NCBI RefSeq assembly: GCF_030704825.1
Contig: NZ_JAUYNX010000016.1
Location: 1-64,000, forward strand
Source: Brevundimonas sp.
GTDB taxonomy: Bacteria > Pseudomonadota > Alphaproteobacteria > Caulobacterales > Caulobacteraceae
DNA: 64,000 bases
Direction of reading: 5' to 3'
Shown here: in pieces, positions 1 through 8,280 of the stretch
Layout: each line of letters starts with the position of its first letter
Position numbering within the stretch: the first letter of the stretch is position 1
Position numbers and translations under genes: made by a program
The notes under the pieces: model-generated
What the model saw: the letters and a program-made list of their open reading frames with translations, nothing else
Database searches by the model: none
Told to the model about the DNA's origin: nothing

Positions 1-392
<392 letters not shown>

Positions 393-440
393 GTTTCTCA
401 GCAAAACTCATTCGATTTTCGAATACGACAATGTCTTCTC

Positions 441-602
441 ACAATCGTCTATCCGCCTGGTTGACCTGGTGGCTATGTCGGAGGTTCCCCACCCGATCCC
501 ATTCCGAACTCGGTCGTTAAGGCCTCCAGAGCCGATGGTACTTCGTCTCAAGGCGCGGGAGAGTAGGTCGCCGCCGGGTCTACCAGACGGATAGATGATT
601 GT
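441..602 (+). other. pre-5S processing stem flanking the 5S gene
   Basis: Bases 441-455 (ACAATCGTCTATCCG) pair with 588-602 (CGGATAGATGATTGT) through 14 Watson-Crick pairs and one G-U. This brackets the mature 5S exactly. Such stems bring the ends of precursor 5S together for endonuclease processing (RNase E or RNase III type). The pairing is read directly; the processing role is inferred. Confidence 0.7.
463..580 (+). rRNA. 5S ribosomal RNA
   Basis: The conserved core ACCCGATCCCATTCCGAACT and the GAGAGTAGGTCG segment are both present. Bases 463-472 (GACCTGGTGG) pair with 571-580 (CCGCCGGGTC) to form helix I, which sets the ends. The length is about 118 nt, normal for 5S rRNA. It lies about 70 bases after the 23S 3' end and belongs to the same transcript. 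Confidence 0.96.
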
Positions 603-656
603 ATTATGGGCTGTCGCCCATCTCTCGAACTGCTCTTCCCTTACACTACCGTTTGC

Positions 657-733
<77 letters not shown>

Positions 734-740
734 AGATCTG

Positions 741-774
741 AAAGCCCCGCCCGGCATCGCCGGCGGGGCTTTTG
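741..774 (+). terminator. Rho-independent terminator of the rRNA operon
   Basis: An 11-bp GC-rich stem pairs AAAGCCCCGCC (741-751) with GGCGGGGCTTT (762-772), ending in a short T run. It lies 8 bases after the tRNA-fMet CCA, so it closes the rRNA transcript. Confidence 0.85.
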
Positions 775-861
775 GCTGTTCGTCTCGGGGCCGGCTGGCC
801 GGGAGAAGCCCTTTCCTTGCCAGGAGTTCACCTCCACCGCCTCAATTCTGCCGCACTGCGC

Positions 862-885
862 TACAAACGTAGCGCGACAAATGTA
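862..885 (+). promoter_or_regulatory. tandem BlaI-type operator sites
   Basis: Two near-identical motifs, TACAAACGTA (862-871) and GACAAATGTA (876-885), start 14 bp apart just ahead of the BlaI-like repressor start. They match the TACA-N2-TGTA style of BlaI/MecI operators. The first is also inside the wider palindrome GCGCTAC-AAAC-GTAGCGC. Autoregulation of the blaI-M56 pair is the likely role. Confidence 0.6.
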
Positions 886-896
886 GTGACGATCGG

Positions 897-1283
897 ATGG
901 AGCCCGCCGTGATCGAGACCCTGCCGCGACGCGAACGAGAGGCGTTCGAGGTTCTGTGTCGTCTTGAGGAGGCCACTACCGGCGCCGTTCGCGCCGCGAT
1001 GAGCGGCGCGCTCAGCGATTCCGCGGTCCGGACCTTGCTGTCCCGGCTCGAGGCCAAGGGGTTGGTCGGGCGCCGGTCGGCCGAGGACGGCTTCGTCTAT
1101 CGACCCATGCAACGGCCGCAGACCCTGGCGGCCGGAGCGCTGAAGCGCACGGTCGACACCTTCTTCGCCGGCTCGGCGGTTTCGGCAGCGACGGCCCTTC
1201 TGGGTTTGACGAAAAAATTGAGTCCCGAGGAGGTCCAGGCCCTGGAACGGGCGATCGAGCAGGCCCGGGAGCGCGGCTCGTGA
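897..1283 (+). CDS. BlaI/MecI/CopY family transcriptional repressor
   Basis: This 128-residue protein has a winged-helix domain over roughly residues 8-75 (REREAFEVLCRLEEATTGAV, then SDSAVRTLLSRLEAKGLVGR) and a C-terminal dimerisation helix. Family members repress their own operon and a target gene until a membrane M56 peptidase relays a signal that ends in repressor cleavage. The ATG lies 11 bases after the tandem operator motifs. The stop overlaps the GTG start of the M56 gene by four bases (GTGA), so the two are translationally coupled. The target gene, a beta-lactamase or something else, is not in this window. Family assignment is firm; the inducing signal is unknown. Confidence 0.9.
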   Translation: MEPAVIETLPRREREAFEVLCRLEEATTGAVRAAMSGALSDSAVRTLLSRLEAKGLVGRRSAEDGFVYRPMQRPQTLAAGALKRTVDTFFAGSAVSAATALLGLTKKLSPEEVQALERAIEQARERGS

Positions 1284-3004
1284 GCGCCGCCCTTGTTATC
1301 GAACTGCTGCTCAAGTCCGGTTTCATCGCAGGCGCGGGCCTGGCCCTGGCGTGGGCCCTGCGTTTCCGTCCGGCGGCCGACCGGGTCGACATCCTGAGGG
1401 TCAGTGTCTGCCTGCTGGTCGCCCTCCCGCTGGTGATGGCGGCCGCGCCCGGCCTGTCGGTTCCGCTGTTGCCGCCGCTTGAGGCCGCCGCCGCCCTTCC
1501 GTCCCCGGTGGCCTGGGCAGGGGCGGTCGAACCGGTCGAAGGCGTGACTCTTTCCGGCTCGATCCTGTGGCCGTCGGTTGCAGACCTGGCGCTCTGGGCC
1601 TGGGCCGCCGGCGCCTTGCTGGTGCTGGGCCGGTTCGCACTCGGAGTCTGGACTCTGCGGCGCTGGACCCGGAGCGGCCAGATGGTGACTGCCCCGGCCT
1701 GGACCGCGCCTCTCGACCGCCTGGACGCCGCACGGCGTCCGCGGCTGGTGGCGTCCGCAGCCGTCGGCGCCCCGCTGAGTTGGGGGACGCCGCCCGGGGT
1801 GGTCCTGATCGGCGAGGACCAGTTGGCCCGCCCCGAGACCGCCCGCGCCGTCATGGCGCATGAACTGGCGCATCTGCAGCGCGGCGACTGGGTCTTCCTG
1901 GCCCTGTCCCGGCTGGCGCTCGGCCTGTTCTGGTTCAATCCGCTCGTGTGGAGACTTCACGTCGTCCTGTCGGCGCGCAGCGAAGAAGCGGCGGACGCCG
2001 TCGCCCTCGGCGAGGTCGATCGCCGCTCCTACGCTCGAGCCCTCGTCGACCTCGCCGCCGACTTCAACCCGCCCGCCGCCCTGGGGATGGCGGGACCTGC
2101 TGAAACCCTCACCCGAAGGATCGCCTGCATCATGAAGACTCCCGCCCCGCTGCGTCCCCGCCCCCTCGCCATGGCCCTGACGGTCGGCGCCCTCATCGCG
2201 GTCGCCACGCCGATCGCTGCTCTGGATCTGACGCATCGCGCAGAGGCCGCGCCCGAAGCGGCGGGCGCGCCGGTTGCGTCCGCCGCTTCCGTCGATGTTC
2301 TCGCTCCGATCACGGAGGTTCGAGCCGCCGCTGCGGTCATGCCCGCCGCGCTCGTCGCGTCAGACGAGGCGTGGCTCGCGGGCCAGGATGACCATACACC
2401 GACCCCGCCTGCTCCGCCTGCTCCGCCTGCTCGGCCCGCTCCGCCTGCTCCGCCGCCCCATGCGGCTCTACCGGTCCCGCCCACTCCCCCGGCCCCGCCC
2501 GCGCCGCCGGCTCCTCCGGCCCCGCCCGCGCCGGGCGGCTCCGGCTGGGTCCATAGCGCCCGTCCGTTGACGGAACAGGAGCGGCAGGCGGTCGCCGAAG
2601 CCCGTCAGGCGGCCGCGGAGGCGCGGATCGAGGCGCGGGAGGCTCGCCGTCAGGCGGTCGAGGCCCAGGCCCGGGCTCGCGCGTACCTCGCCGGCTCGGA
2701 AGGCGCTCGAACCCATGCCCGCGCGGCCATGGCTCATGCGGCGGAGGCCCGCGCCCAGGCGGCCGTCGCCCGTGAACAAGCCGCTCGCGAAATGGCCAAT
2801 GCGCGGGTGCACATGGCCCAGGGCGCCGAGCAAATGGCCGCGGGGGCCGAACGGATGCGCCAGGAGTCGGCGCGACGTGATTCCGCCTATCGCGCGACCC
2901 AGATCGAACGGGCGCGAGAGCATCGCGAACCCGTCAACCCCGCCGAACTGCAGGCCATGGCCTTGCGTCTGACAACCCAGGCCGACAGCCGGCGTCGCCC
3001 GTGA
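1280..3004 (+). CDS. BlaR1-like M56 family membrane metallopeptidase with Pro-rich and coiled-coil C-terminus
   Basis: 574 residues. Several N-terminal membrane segments (about residues 5-125) precede the zinc motif HELAH at 194-198, inside VMAHELAHLQRGDW. This is the M56 signature shared with BlaR1 and MecR1. After a transmembrane segment near residue 295 there is no penicillin-binding sensor domain. Instead there is a run of PPAPPAPP repeats (about 370-415) and then about 120 residues of Ala/Arg/Glu-rich helix predicted to be coiled coil. It probably transmits an envelope signal to the upstream repressor by proteolysis, but the ligand is not a penicillin recognised in the classical way. GTG start, coupled to the repressor. 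Confidence 0.88.
   Translation: MSAALVIELLLKSGFIAGAGLALAWALRFRPAADRVDILRVSVCLLVALPLVMAAAPGLSVPLLPPLEAAAALPSPVAWAGAVEPVEGVTLSGSILWPSVADLALWAWAAGALLVLGRFALGVWTLRRWTRSGQMVTAPAWTAPLDRLDAARRPRLVASAAVGAPLSWGTPPGVVLIGEDQLARPETARAVMAHELAHLQRGDWVFLALSRLALGLFWFNPLVWRLHVVLSARSEEAADAVALGEVDRRSYARALVDLAADFNPPAALGMAGPAETLTRRIACIMKTPAPLRPRPLAMALTVGALIAVATPIAALDLTHRAEAAPEAAGAPVASAASVDVLAPITEVRAAAAVMPAALVASDEAWLAGQDDHTPTPPAPPAPPARPAPPAPPPHAALPVPPTPPAPPAPPAPPAPPAPGGSGWVHSARPLTEQERQAVAEARQAAAEARIEAREARRQAVEAQARARAYLAGSEGARTHARAAMAHAAEARAQAAVAREQAAREMANARVHMAQGAEQMAAGAERMRQESARRDSAYRATQIERAREHREPVNPAELQAMALRLTTQADSRRRP
2400..2535 (+). repeat. short tandem repeats encoding a Pro-Ala linker
   Basis: Repeated units of the type GCTCCGCCT and CCGGCCCCGCC encode alternating Pro-Pro-Ala motifs in the M56 peptidase. 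In the periplasm such a stretch would act as a stiff spacer, for example across the peptidoglycan. The repeat could vary in length between strains. Confidence 0.65.
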
Positions 3005-3068
3005 CTACGCGGCCCGCGAAAAATGGTCACGCGCGGCGCGCCAGCCGTCCTGATCCGAGGATGTGAAC

Positions 3069-3100
3069 GCCCGCCGATCAATCCAGATCGGCGGGCTTTT
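3069..3100 (+). terminator. Rho-independent terminator after the blaI-M56 operon
   Basis: A perfect 11-bp stem pairs GCCCGCCGATC (3069-3079) with GATCGGCGGGC (3086-3096). The loop is 6 bases and TTTT follows. It lies 65 bases after the M56 stop, between convergent genes, and the T run is on the plus strand only. Confidence 0.85.
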
Positions 3101-3166
3101 CGCGCGCGCAGAACCTCGTCCAGGCGCGCAAGCCGGCGGGCCAGCAGGGCGCCCTACGCCGACCAA

Positions 3167-6088
3167 TTAGCCTCGCTGCGTGTCCCACCAGCGCACAGCG
3201 TCCGCGTCGCGGGCGCTGAGTTCGGGATAGGCGGGGTCGGAACCGACGTCGGGCACGCGGCGCCATGAGCGGGCGCACTTGGGATGGGCGGCGAGCCGGA
3301 CCTCGACCGCGACCGCGACCGCGTCGCCGCCGACGACCAGTTCGGCGCCAGAGGTGCGGAACACCTCGGCGGCGTCAAGGCCCTCGAAGGCCGCGAAGGC
3401 TTCCAAGGGACCGGTCACCACGGGCCAGGCGTCCAGCGCCCCGCCGATGGTCTTCTCCCGCCGCGCCGCTTCCAGCGACTCATTCACGATCTCGAGCACG
3501 GCCTGGACCCCAAGCCAGCGGTCAGCCTCATCCCGGTTGCGCCAGCTGTCCGGAGTTTCCGGGATCACCCGGGCGCAGTTCGAACCGCCCTCCGGGTACC
3601 GCGTGCCCCAGGCCTCTTCCATGGTGAAGGGCGTCAGGGGGGCCAGCCAGGCGGTCAGGCGCAGGAAGACCTCATGCATGACGGTGCGGGCGGCGCGGCG
3701 ACGGATGGCGTCGGGGCGATCGCAGTAGAGGCTGTCCTTGCGGATGTCGAAATAGAGGGCCGACAGGTCGTTGGAGCAGAACTCCAGCACCGGCCGCACG
3801 ACATCCTGGAAGCGGTATTCGGCGTAGGCCTTGCGGACGTCGCGATCGAGTTCCCACAGCCGGTGCAGGATGAACCGCTCGAGCGGCGGCATCTGGTCGA
3901 GCGGCAGGCGCTCTTCCTCGTCGAAGCCGACCAGGGCGCCGAGCAGGTAGCGGACGGTGTTCCTCAGCTTGCGGTAGGCGTCGACCGTGGTCTGAAGGAT
4001 CTGCTTCCCGATCCGCTGGTCCTCGGCGTAGTCCACGAGGGCGACCCAGAGGCGCAGGATGTCGGCGCCGGATTCCTTGATGACGACGGCGGGGTCGGTC
4101 GTGTTGCCCCGCGACTTGGACATCTTCTCCCCATTCTCGTCCTGGGTGAAGCCATGGGTGAGGACGGCCTCATAGGGGGCGCGGCCGCGAGTGCCGGCGC
4201 CTTCGAGCAGGTTGGACTGGAACCAGCCGCGGTGCTGGTCCGAGCCTTCGAGATAGAGGTCGGCGGGCCAGTGCGAGGGTCGGTCGCCGGTGTAGCCGTG
4301 CGCCGGATCCCGCACTTCCAGGGTGAAGGCGTGGGTGCAGCCGGAGTCGAACCAGACGTCGAGGATGTCCTCGATCTTCTCGTAGCGGGCCGGGTCGTGA
4401 GCGCCGAGGAAGTCGGCGTCGGGGCGGGTGAACCAGGCGTCCGCGCCGCCCTCGGCCACCGCGGCGGTGATCCGGGCGTCGACCTCGGCGTCGATCAGCG
4501 GCTGGCCGGTCTGTTTGTCGACGAACATGGCCAGGGGCGTGCCCCAGGCGCGCTGGCGGCTGATCAGCCAGTCGGGCCGGCCCTCGACCATGGAGCGGAT
4601 GCGGTTCCGGCCGGCCTCGGGGTGGAAGTCGGTCTTGTCGATCGCCTCCAGCGCCCGCTCGCGCAGGGTCCCGTCGTCCTCGAGCGGCGCATCCATGCGG
4701 ATGAACCACTGGGGCGTATTGCGGAAGATGATCGGCGCCTTGGAGCGCCAGCTGTGCGGATAGGAATGCTCCATCCGGCCGCGGGCCAGCAGGGCGCCGG
4801 CCTCGATCAGCTTGTCGATCACCGCCGGGTTGGCGGGCCCGAACTTGCCGGTCTTCTTGCCCTCGGTCTCCAGCACCTTGAGGCCGGCGAACAGGGGGAC
4901 GTGGTCGTAGTAGGCGCCGTCGGGATCGACGGTGTCGGGCACCTCGTGATGGCCGTGGGCCTTCCACACCTCGAAGTCGTCGGCGCCGTGGCCGGGCGCG
5001 GTGTGGACGAAGCCGGTGCCGGCGTCGTCGGTGACGTGGTCGCCGGCCAGCAGGGGCACAGAGAAGCCGTAGCCGGGCGACAGCTGGGCCAGCGGGTGGG
5101 CGCATTCGAGGCCCGACGGGTTCAGGTCGTCGATGCGGGTCCAGGTCGCGATCTTCGCGGCCTTGAAGACGTCCCCGGCCAGTTTGTCGGCGACGATCAG
5201 CCGGTCGCCTGGTTTGGCCCAGGGCTCGAACTCCAGCCCGGTCTCCATGGCCGTGACCTCATAGAGGCCATAGGCGATCTCGGGGCCGTAGCTGATGGCG
5301 CGGTTGGCCGGAATGGTCCACGGCGTGGTGGTCCAGATCACGACCGAAGGCGTGGCGTGGCGGAAGGCCAGCAGGTCGTCGGGGTGATCGTCGGTCGCCC
5401 CGGTGACCGGGAATTTGACCCAGACCGTCGGACTGACGTGGTCGTGGTATTCGATCTCGGCGTCGGCCAGGGCGGTGCGTTCGACCGGCGACCACATGAC
5501 GGGCTTGGAGCCGCGGTAGAGCTGGCCGGAGTTCTTGAACTTGTGGAACTCGGCGACGATGGCCGCCTCGGTCGTGAAGTCCATGGTGGCGTAGCGGTGG
5601 TCCCAGTCGCCGAGGACGCCCAGCCGCTTGAACTGATCGCGCTGCACGTCGATCCAGCCAGCCGCGTATTCACGGCAGGCCTGGCGGAACTCCGCCTTGG
5701 AGACCTCGTCCTTGCGCCGGCCCTGGGCGCGGTAGCGTTCCTCGATCTTCCACTCGATCGGCAGGCCGTGGCAGTCCCAGCCGGGGACGTAGTCGACGTC
5801 GTGGCCCAGCAGGAACCGCGAGCGGACGACGAAATCCTTCAGCGTCTTGTTGAGGGCGTGGCCGATGTGGATATCGCCATTGGCGTAGGGCGGGCCATCG
5901 TGGAGGACGTAGAGCGGCGCGCCCTCGGCCTGACGCTGTTTGCGCAGGGCGGAATAGAGGTCGCCCCAAGCCTCGATGATCGCCGGTTCCTTCTGCGGCA
6001 GGCCGCCGCGCATGGGGAAGGGCGTCTCGGGCAGGAAGACCGTCTCGCGGTAATCGCGTCCGGTGGGCGTGTCGCTGGCGTCGGCCAT
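3167..6088 (-). CDS. ileS: isoleucyl-tRNA synthetase
   Basis: Class I aminoacyl-tRNA synthetase that charges tRNA-Ile in the cytoplasm. The ATP-binding motif HIGH is at about residues 74-77 (ANGDIHIGHALNK) and KMSKS is near residue 655 (GEKMSKSRGNTTDP). The editing domain lies between them. The chosen ATG gives MADASDTPTGRDYRETVFLP (973 residues), a normal length; an in-frame start 57 bases upstream would add a leader unlike the family. The C-terminal region that binds zinc through four cysteines in the E. coli enzyme is kept in outline (KCARSWRRVPDVG) but only one cysteine remains. In many bacteria ileS follows ribF; here a lipoprotein gene on the opposite strand separates them. Confidence 0.97.
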   Translation of the reverse strand: MADASDTPTGRDYRETVFLPETPFPMRGGLPQKEPAIIEAWGDLYSALRKQRQAEGAPLYVLHDGPPYANGDIHIGHALNKTLKDFVVRSRFLLGHDVDYVPGWDCHGLPIEWKIEERYRAQGRRKDEVSKAEFRQACREYAAGWIDVQRDQFKRLGVLGDWDHRYATMDFTTEAAIVAEFHKFKNSGQLYRGSKPVMWSPVERTALADAEIEYHDHVSPTVWVKFPVTGATDDHPDDLLAFRHATPSVVIWTTTPWTIPANRAISYGPEIAYGLYEVTAMETGLEFEPWAKPGDRLIVADKLAGDVFKAAKIATWTRIDDLNPSGLECAHPLAQLSPGYGFSVPLLAGDHVTDDAGTGFVHTAPGHGADDFEVWKAHGHHEVPDTVDPDGAYYDHVPLFAGLKVLETEGKKTGKFGPANPAVIDKLIEAGALLARGRMEHSYPHSWRSKAPIIFRNTPQWFIRMDAPLEDDGTLRERALEAIDKTDFHPEAGRNRIRSMVEGRPDWLISRQRAWGTPLAMFVDKQTGQPLIDAEVDARITAAVAEGGADAWFTRPDADFLGAHDPARYEKIEDILDVWFDSGCTHAFTLEVRDPAHGYTGDRPSHWPADLYLEGSDQHRGWFQSNLLEGAGTRGRAPYEAVLTHGFTQDENGEKMSKSRGNTTDPAVVIKESGADILRLWVALVDYAEDQRIGKQILQTTVDAYRKLRNTVRYLLGALVGFDEEERLPLDQMPPLERFILHRLWELDRDVRKAYAEYRFQDVVRPVLEFCSNDLSALYFDIRKDSLYCDRPDAIRRRAARTVMHEVFLRLTAWLAPLTPFTMEEAWGTRYPEGGSNCARVIPETPDSWRNRDEADRWLGVQAVLEIVNESLEAARREKTIGGALDAWPVVTGPLEAFAAFEGLDAAEVFRTSGAELVVGGDAVAVAVEVRLAAHPKCARSWRRVPDVGSDPAYPELSARDADAVRWWDTQRG

Positions 6089-6314
6089 GAAGTCTCGTCT
6101 CGTCGTCTGTGATCGTTCGCGAAGTTTCGATATCCCGGCGAGCACGGGGCCAGCGGCCCTGCGGCGCTACGCCGGGCGACGAATCGAAATCGGGCGAAAC
6201 ACGCGGACGGTCATGGTGGCGCCGGTCTAGCAGAGGCTGCCCCTCCTGCGCCAGTCGGGATTGCCACCGGGTGGCGGCGGCGGGATAGTCGGAGCGACCT
6301 TGGGAGTGTTCGTC

Positions 6315-6848
6315 ATGGGCCGGAACGTTCTGATCATCGCCGTCGCCGGCTTCGCAGCGGTCGCCGCCTGTTCCTCGCCGGAAGGGGCCGCGCCGGAGCC
6401 GGCCGACGCGCCGGCCGCCCTGCCGCCCGGTCGGCCCGCGATCTACGAGGCGGCGAGGGCGGGGCCGGAGGAATTCGTGCGGGCGATCTATGCGGCCTAC
6501 GCCGCCGACGCGATGGGCGAGTCGCCGGCGGCGGGGCAGGACCCGATCTATTCGCGGATGATGGCCGCCCGGATCGGGGCGGACGCGAGGCGGCCGGGCG
6601 GGGAGCCGAGGCTGGACTACGACCCGATCTGCGACTGCCAGGACCCGGCGGGGATGGGCCCGGCGGTGGTGGAGGTGACCGGCGCCTCGACGACCGAGGC
6701 GACCGGAGTGGTCCGATTCCCGCAGGCCGGGGAGGAGAAGACCCTGACGCTGAAGCTGCTCAAGGAGGGCCCGATGTGGCGGGTCGAGGACGTGCTGGTC
6801 GAGGGCCGGCCGCCCCTGTCCGAGGTCACGATGGAGGGGCTGGAGTAG
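6315..6848 (+). CDS. lipoprotein with a DUF3828-like domain
   Basis: 177 residues starting MGRNVLIIAVAGFAAVAACS. A hydrophobic signal is followed by the lipobox AAC, so it should be anchored in the membrane and exposed to the periplasm. The body (EEFVRAIYAAY near the start of the domain, MWRVEDVLVEG near the end) resembles DUF3828 proteins, whose function is not known. TGGGAG at 6301-6306 gives a ribosome binding site, so this ATG is preferred over an in-frame one 54 bases upstream. It sits alone on the plus strand between ribF and ileS, and its end overlaps the end of ribF by 23 bases. Confidence 0.75.
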   Translation: MGRNVLIIAVAGFAAVAACSSPEGAAPEPADAPAALPPGRPAIYEAARAGPEEFVRAIYAAYAADAMGESPAAGQDPIYSRMMAARIGADARRPGGEPRLDYDPICDCQDPAGMGPAVVEVTGASTTEATGVVRFPQAGEEKTLTLKLLKEGPMWRVEDVLVEGRPPLSEVTMEGLE

Positions 6849-7782
6849 CCAGCACGGCGCGGGCCGCGGCCGCGTCGGCCCCGATCTGGACCTTGAGGGC
6901 CTCGAGGCCGTCGAAGGTCATTTCCTCGCGCAGGAAGGCGATCAGGTCCGTCTCGACGGTCTGGCCGTAGAGGTCCTCGTCGAAGTCGAACAGCCAGACC
7001 TCGAGCAGGGGCTGGTCCAGCGCGTACATGGGGCGCAGGCCGAGGCTGGCGACGCCGTCGAACGTGCGGCCGTCCCATTTCTCGTTTTTTGGCAGACGGG
7101 TGCGGGTCGCATAGATTCCGTAGGCCGGGCGCATGTAGTCGCCCATGGGGATGTTGGCGGTCGGGACGCCGATGGTGCGGCCGCGCTTGTCGCCGTGAAC
7201 GACCTCGCCCTCGATGGCGAAGGGCCGGCCGAGGATGGCGGCGGCGCGGGCCATGTCGCCGGCCTTGAGCGCCTCGCGCACGGCGGAGGAGGACAGTTTC
7301 AGCCCGTCGGGATCGTCGATCCGGTCGGCGACGCTGACGGTGAAGCCAAGGGCCTCGCCCTGGCGGCGCAGGCCCTCGGGCGAGCCCGTGCGCCCCTTGC
7401 CGTAGGTGAAGTCGAAGCCGACGGCGGCGTGCCGGATCCCCAGTCCGTCGGAGAGCACGTCCCGGGCGAAGGCCTCGTCGGACATGGCGGCCATGCCGCC
7501 GTCGAAGGGCAGGAGGTACAGGATGTCGACGCCCAGCGGCTCCATGGCCCGGGCCATCTGGCCGGGCGTCATCAGGCGGAAGGGGGCGGCGTCGGGCTGG
7601 AACCAGCGCCGGGGATGGGGATCGAAGCTGACCACGCCGAGCGGGGCGCCGAGCCGCCGCGCGGCCTCGCGGGCCTCCGCGATCACCGCCTGGTGTCCGC
7701 GATGCACGCCGTCGAAGGCGCCGATGGCGACGGCGGCGCCCCTCAACTGCTCGGGCAGGCCGCGCCAGTCGGTGACGATCAC
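6826..7782 (-). CDS. ribF: bifunctional riboflavin kinase / FAD synthetase
   Basis: Converts riboflavin to FMN and then FAD. The N-terminal nucleotidyltransferase motif AIGAFDGVHRGHQ is near residue 20. The flavokinase part carries IGVPTANIP and GIYATRTRLP, and ends with the helix typical of RibF (FLREEMTFDGLEALKVQI). The GTG start gives MIVTDWRGLPEQLRG, about 318 residues, and lies 7 bases after the MaoC stop. AAGGAC inside the end of that gene serves as ribosome binding site. A longer in-frame reading would run back into the MaoC gene and is not credible. Probably cotranscribed with the MaoC gene. Confidence 0.95.
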   Translation of the reverse strand: MIVTDWRGLPEQLRGAAVAIGAFDGVHRGHQAVIAEAREAARRLGAPLGVVSFDPHPRRWFQPDAAPFRLMTPGQMARAMEPLGVDILYLLPFDGGMAAMSDEAFARDVLSDGLGIRHAAVGFDFTYGKGRTGSPEGLRRQGEALGFTVSVADRIDDPDGLKLSSSAVREALKAGDMARAAAILGRPFAIEGEVVHGDKRGRTIGVPTANIPMGDYMRPAYGIYATRTRLPKNEKWDGRTFDGVASLGLRPMYALDQPLLEVWLFDFDEDLYGQTVETDLIAFLREEMTFDGLEALKVQIGADAAAARAVLATPAPPS

Positions 7783-7789
7783 GGCCCGG

Positions 7790-8251
7790 TCAGTCCTTCG
7801 CGGGACGCCGGCGGCGGGGCACGCGGACCAGGGCGACGCCATCCATGATCAGCTTGCCGTCGACGAAGCCCTCGCAGTCCAGCTCGACCCGGGCGCTTTC
7901 CGGGTCGACGGATTTGACGCTGACCCGGACCAGGACCTGGTCGCCGATGCGGACAGGCAGGTGGAAGCCGAGGGTCTGGGACAGGTAGATGGCCCCCGCG
8001 CCGGGCAGGATGGTGCCGACCACGGCCGAGCCGAACGAGGCCGTCAGCAGGCCGTGGGCGATGCGGCCGCGATAGGCGGTCTTCGCGGCGAAGGCCTCGT
8101 CCATATGCACGGGGTTGAAGTCGTCCGAGGCCTCGGCGAACTGCTGGATCCGCGCCTCGGTGACCGGGATGACCTTTTCGGCGGTCATGCCGACGTGCAG
8201 CTCCTCGAGGATGTAGCCGCCGGACGGATGTTTGCTGACGAGTTCGGTCAT
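7790..8251 (-). CDS. MaoC-like dehydratase / (R)-specific enoyl-CoA hydratase
   Basis: 153 residues with a single hot-dog fold. The motif DDFNPVHMDEAFA followed by YRGRIAHGLL contains the catalytic Asp and His of (R)-hydratases of the PhaJ/MaoC type, which hydrate trans-2-enoyl-CoA. The length fits a one-domain enzyme. It lies between the HAD hydrolase gene and ribF on the same strand, with short gaps. The precise acyl chain preference cannot be read from the sequence. Confidence 0.88.
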   Translation of the reverse strand: MTELVSKHPSGGYILEELHVGMTAEKVIPVTEARIQQFAEASDDFNPVHMDEAFAAKTAYRGRIAHGLLTASFGSAVVGTILPGAGAIYLSQTLGFHLPVRIGDQVLVRVSVKSVDPESARVELDCEGFVDGKLIMDGVALVRVPRRRRPAKD

Positions 8252-8280
8252 GGCCCGGCCTTAGCGTGAATCGAGACCGG

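Noticed and set aside
1280..3004. Penicillin-binding domain in the BlaR1-like protein
   Set aside because: No SxxK, SxN or KTG motif in the C-terminal half; it is Pro-rich and coiled coil.
3284..6112. 942-codon plus-strand open frame
   Set aside because: It lies wholly opposite ileS, has a low-complexity Gly/Val/Asp-rich translation and no family features. An artefact of high GC content.
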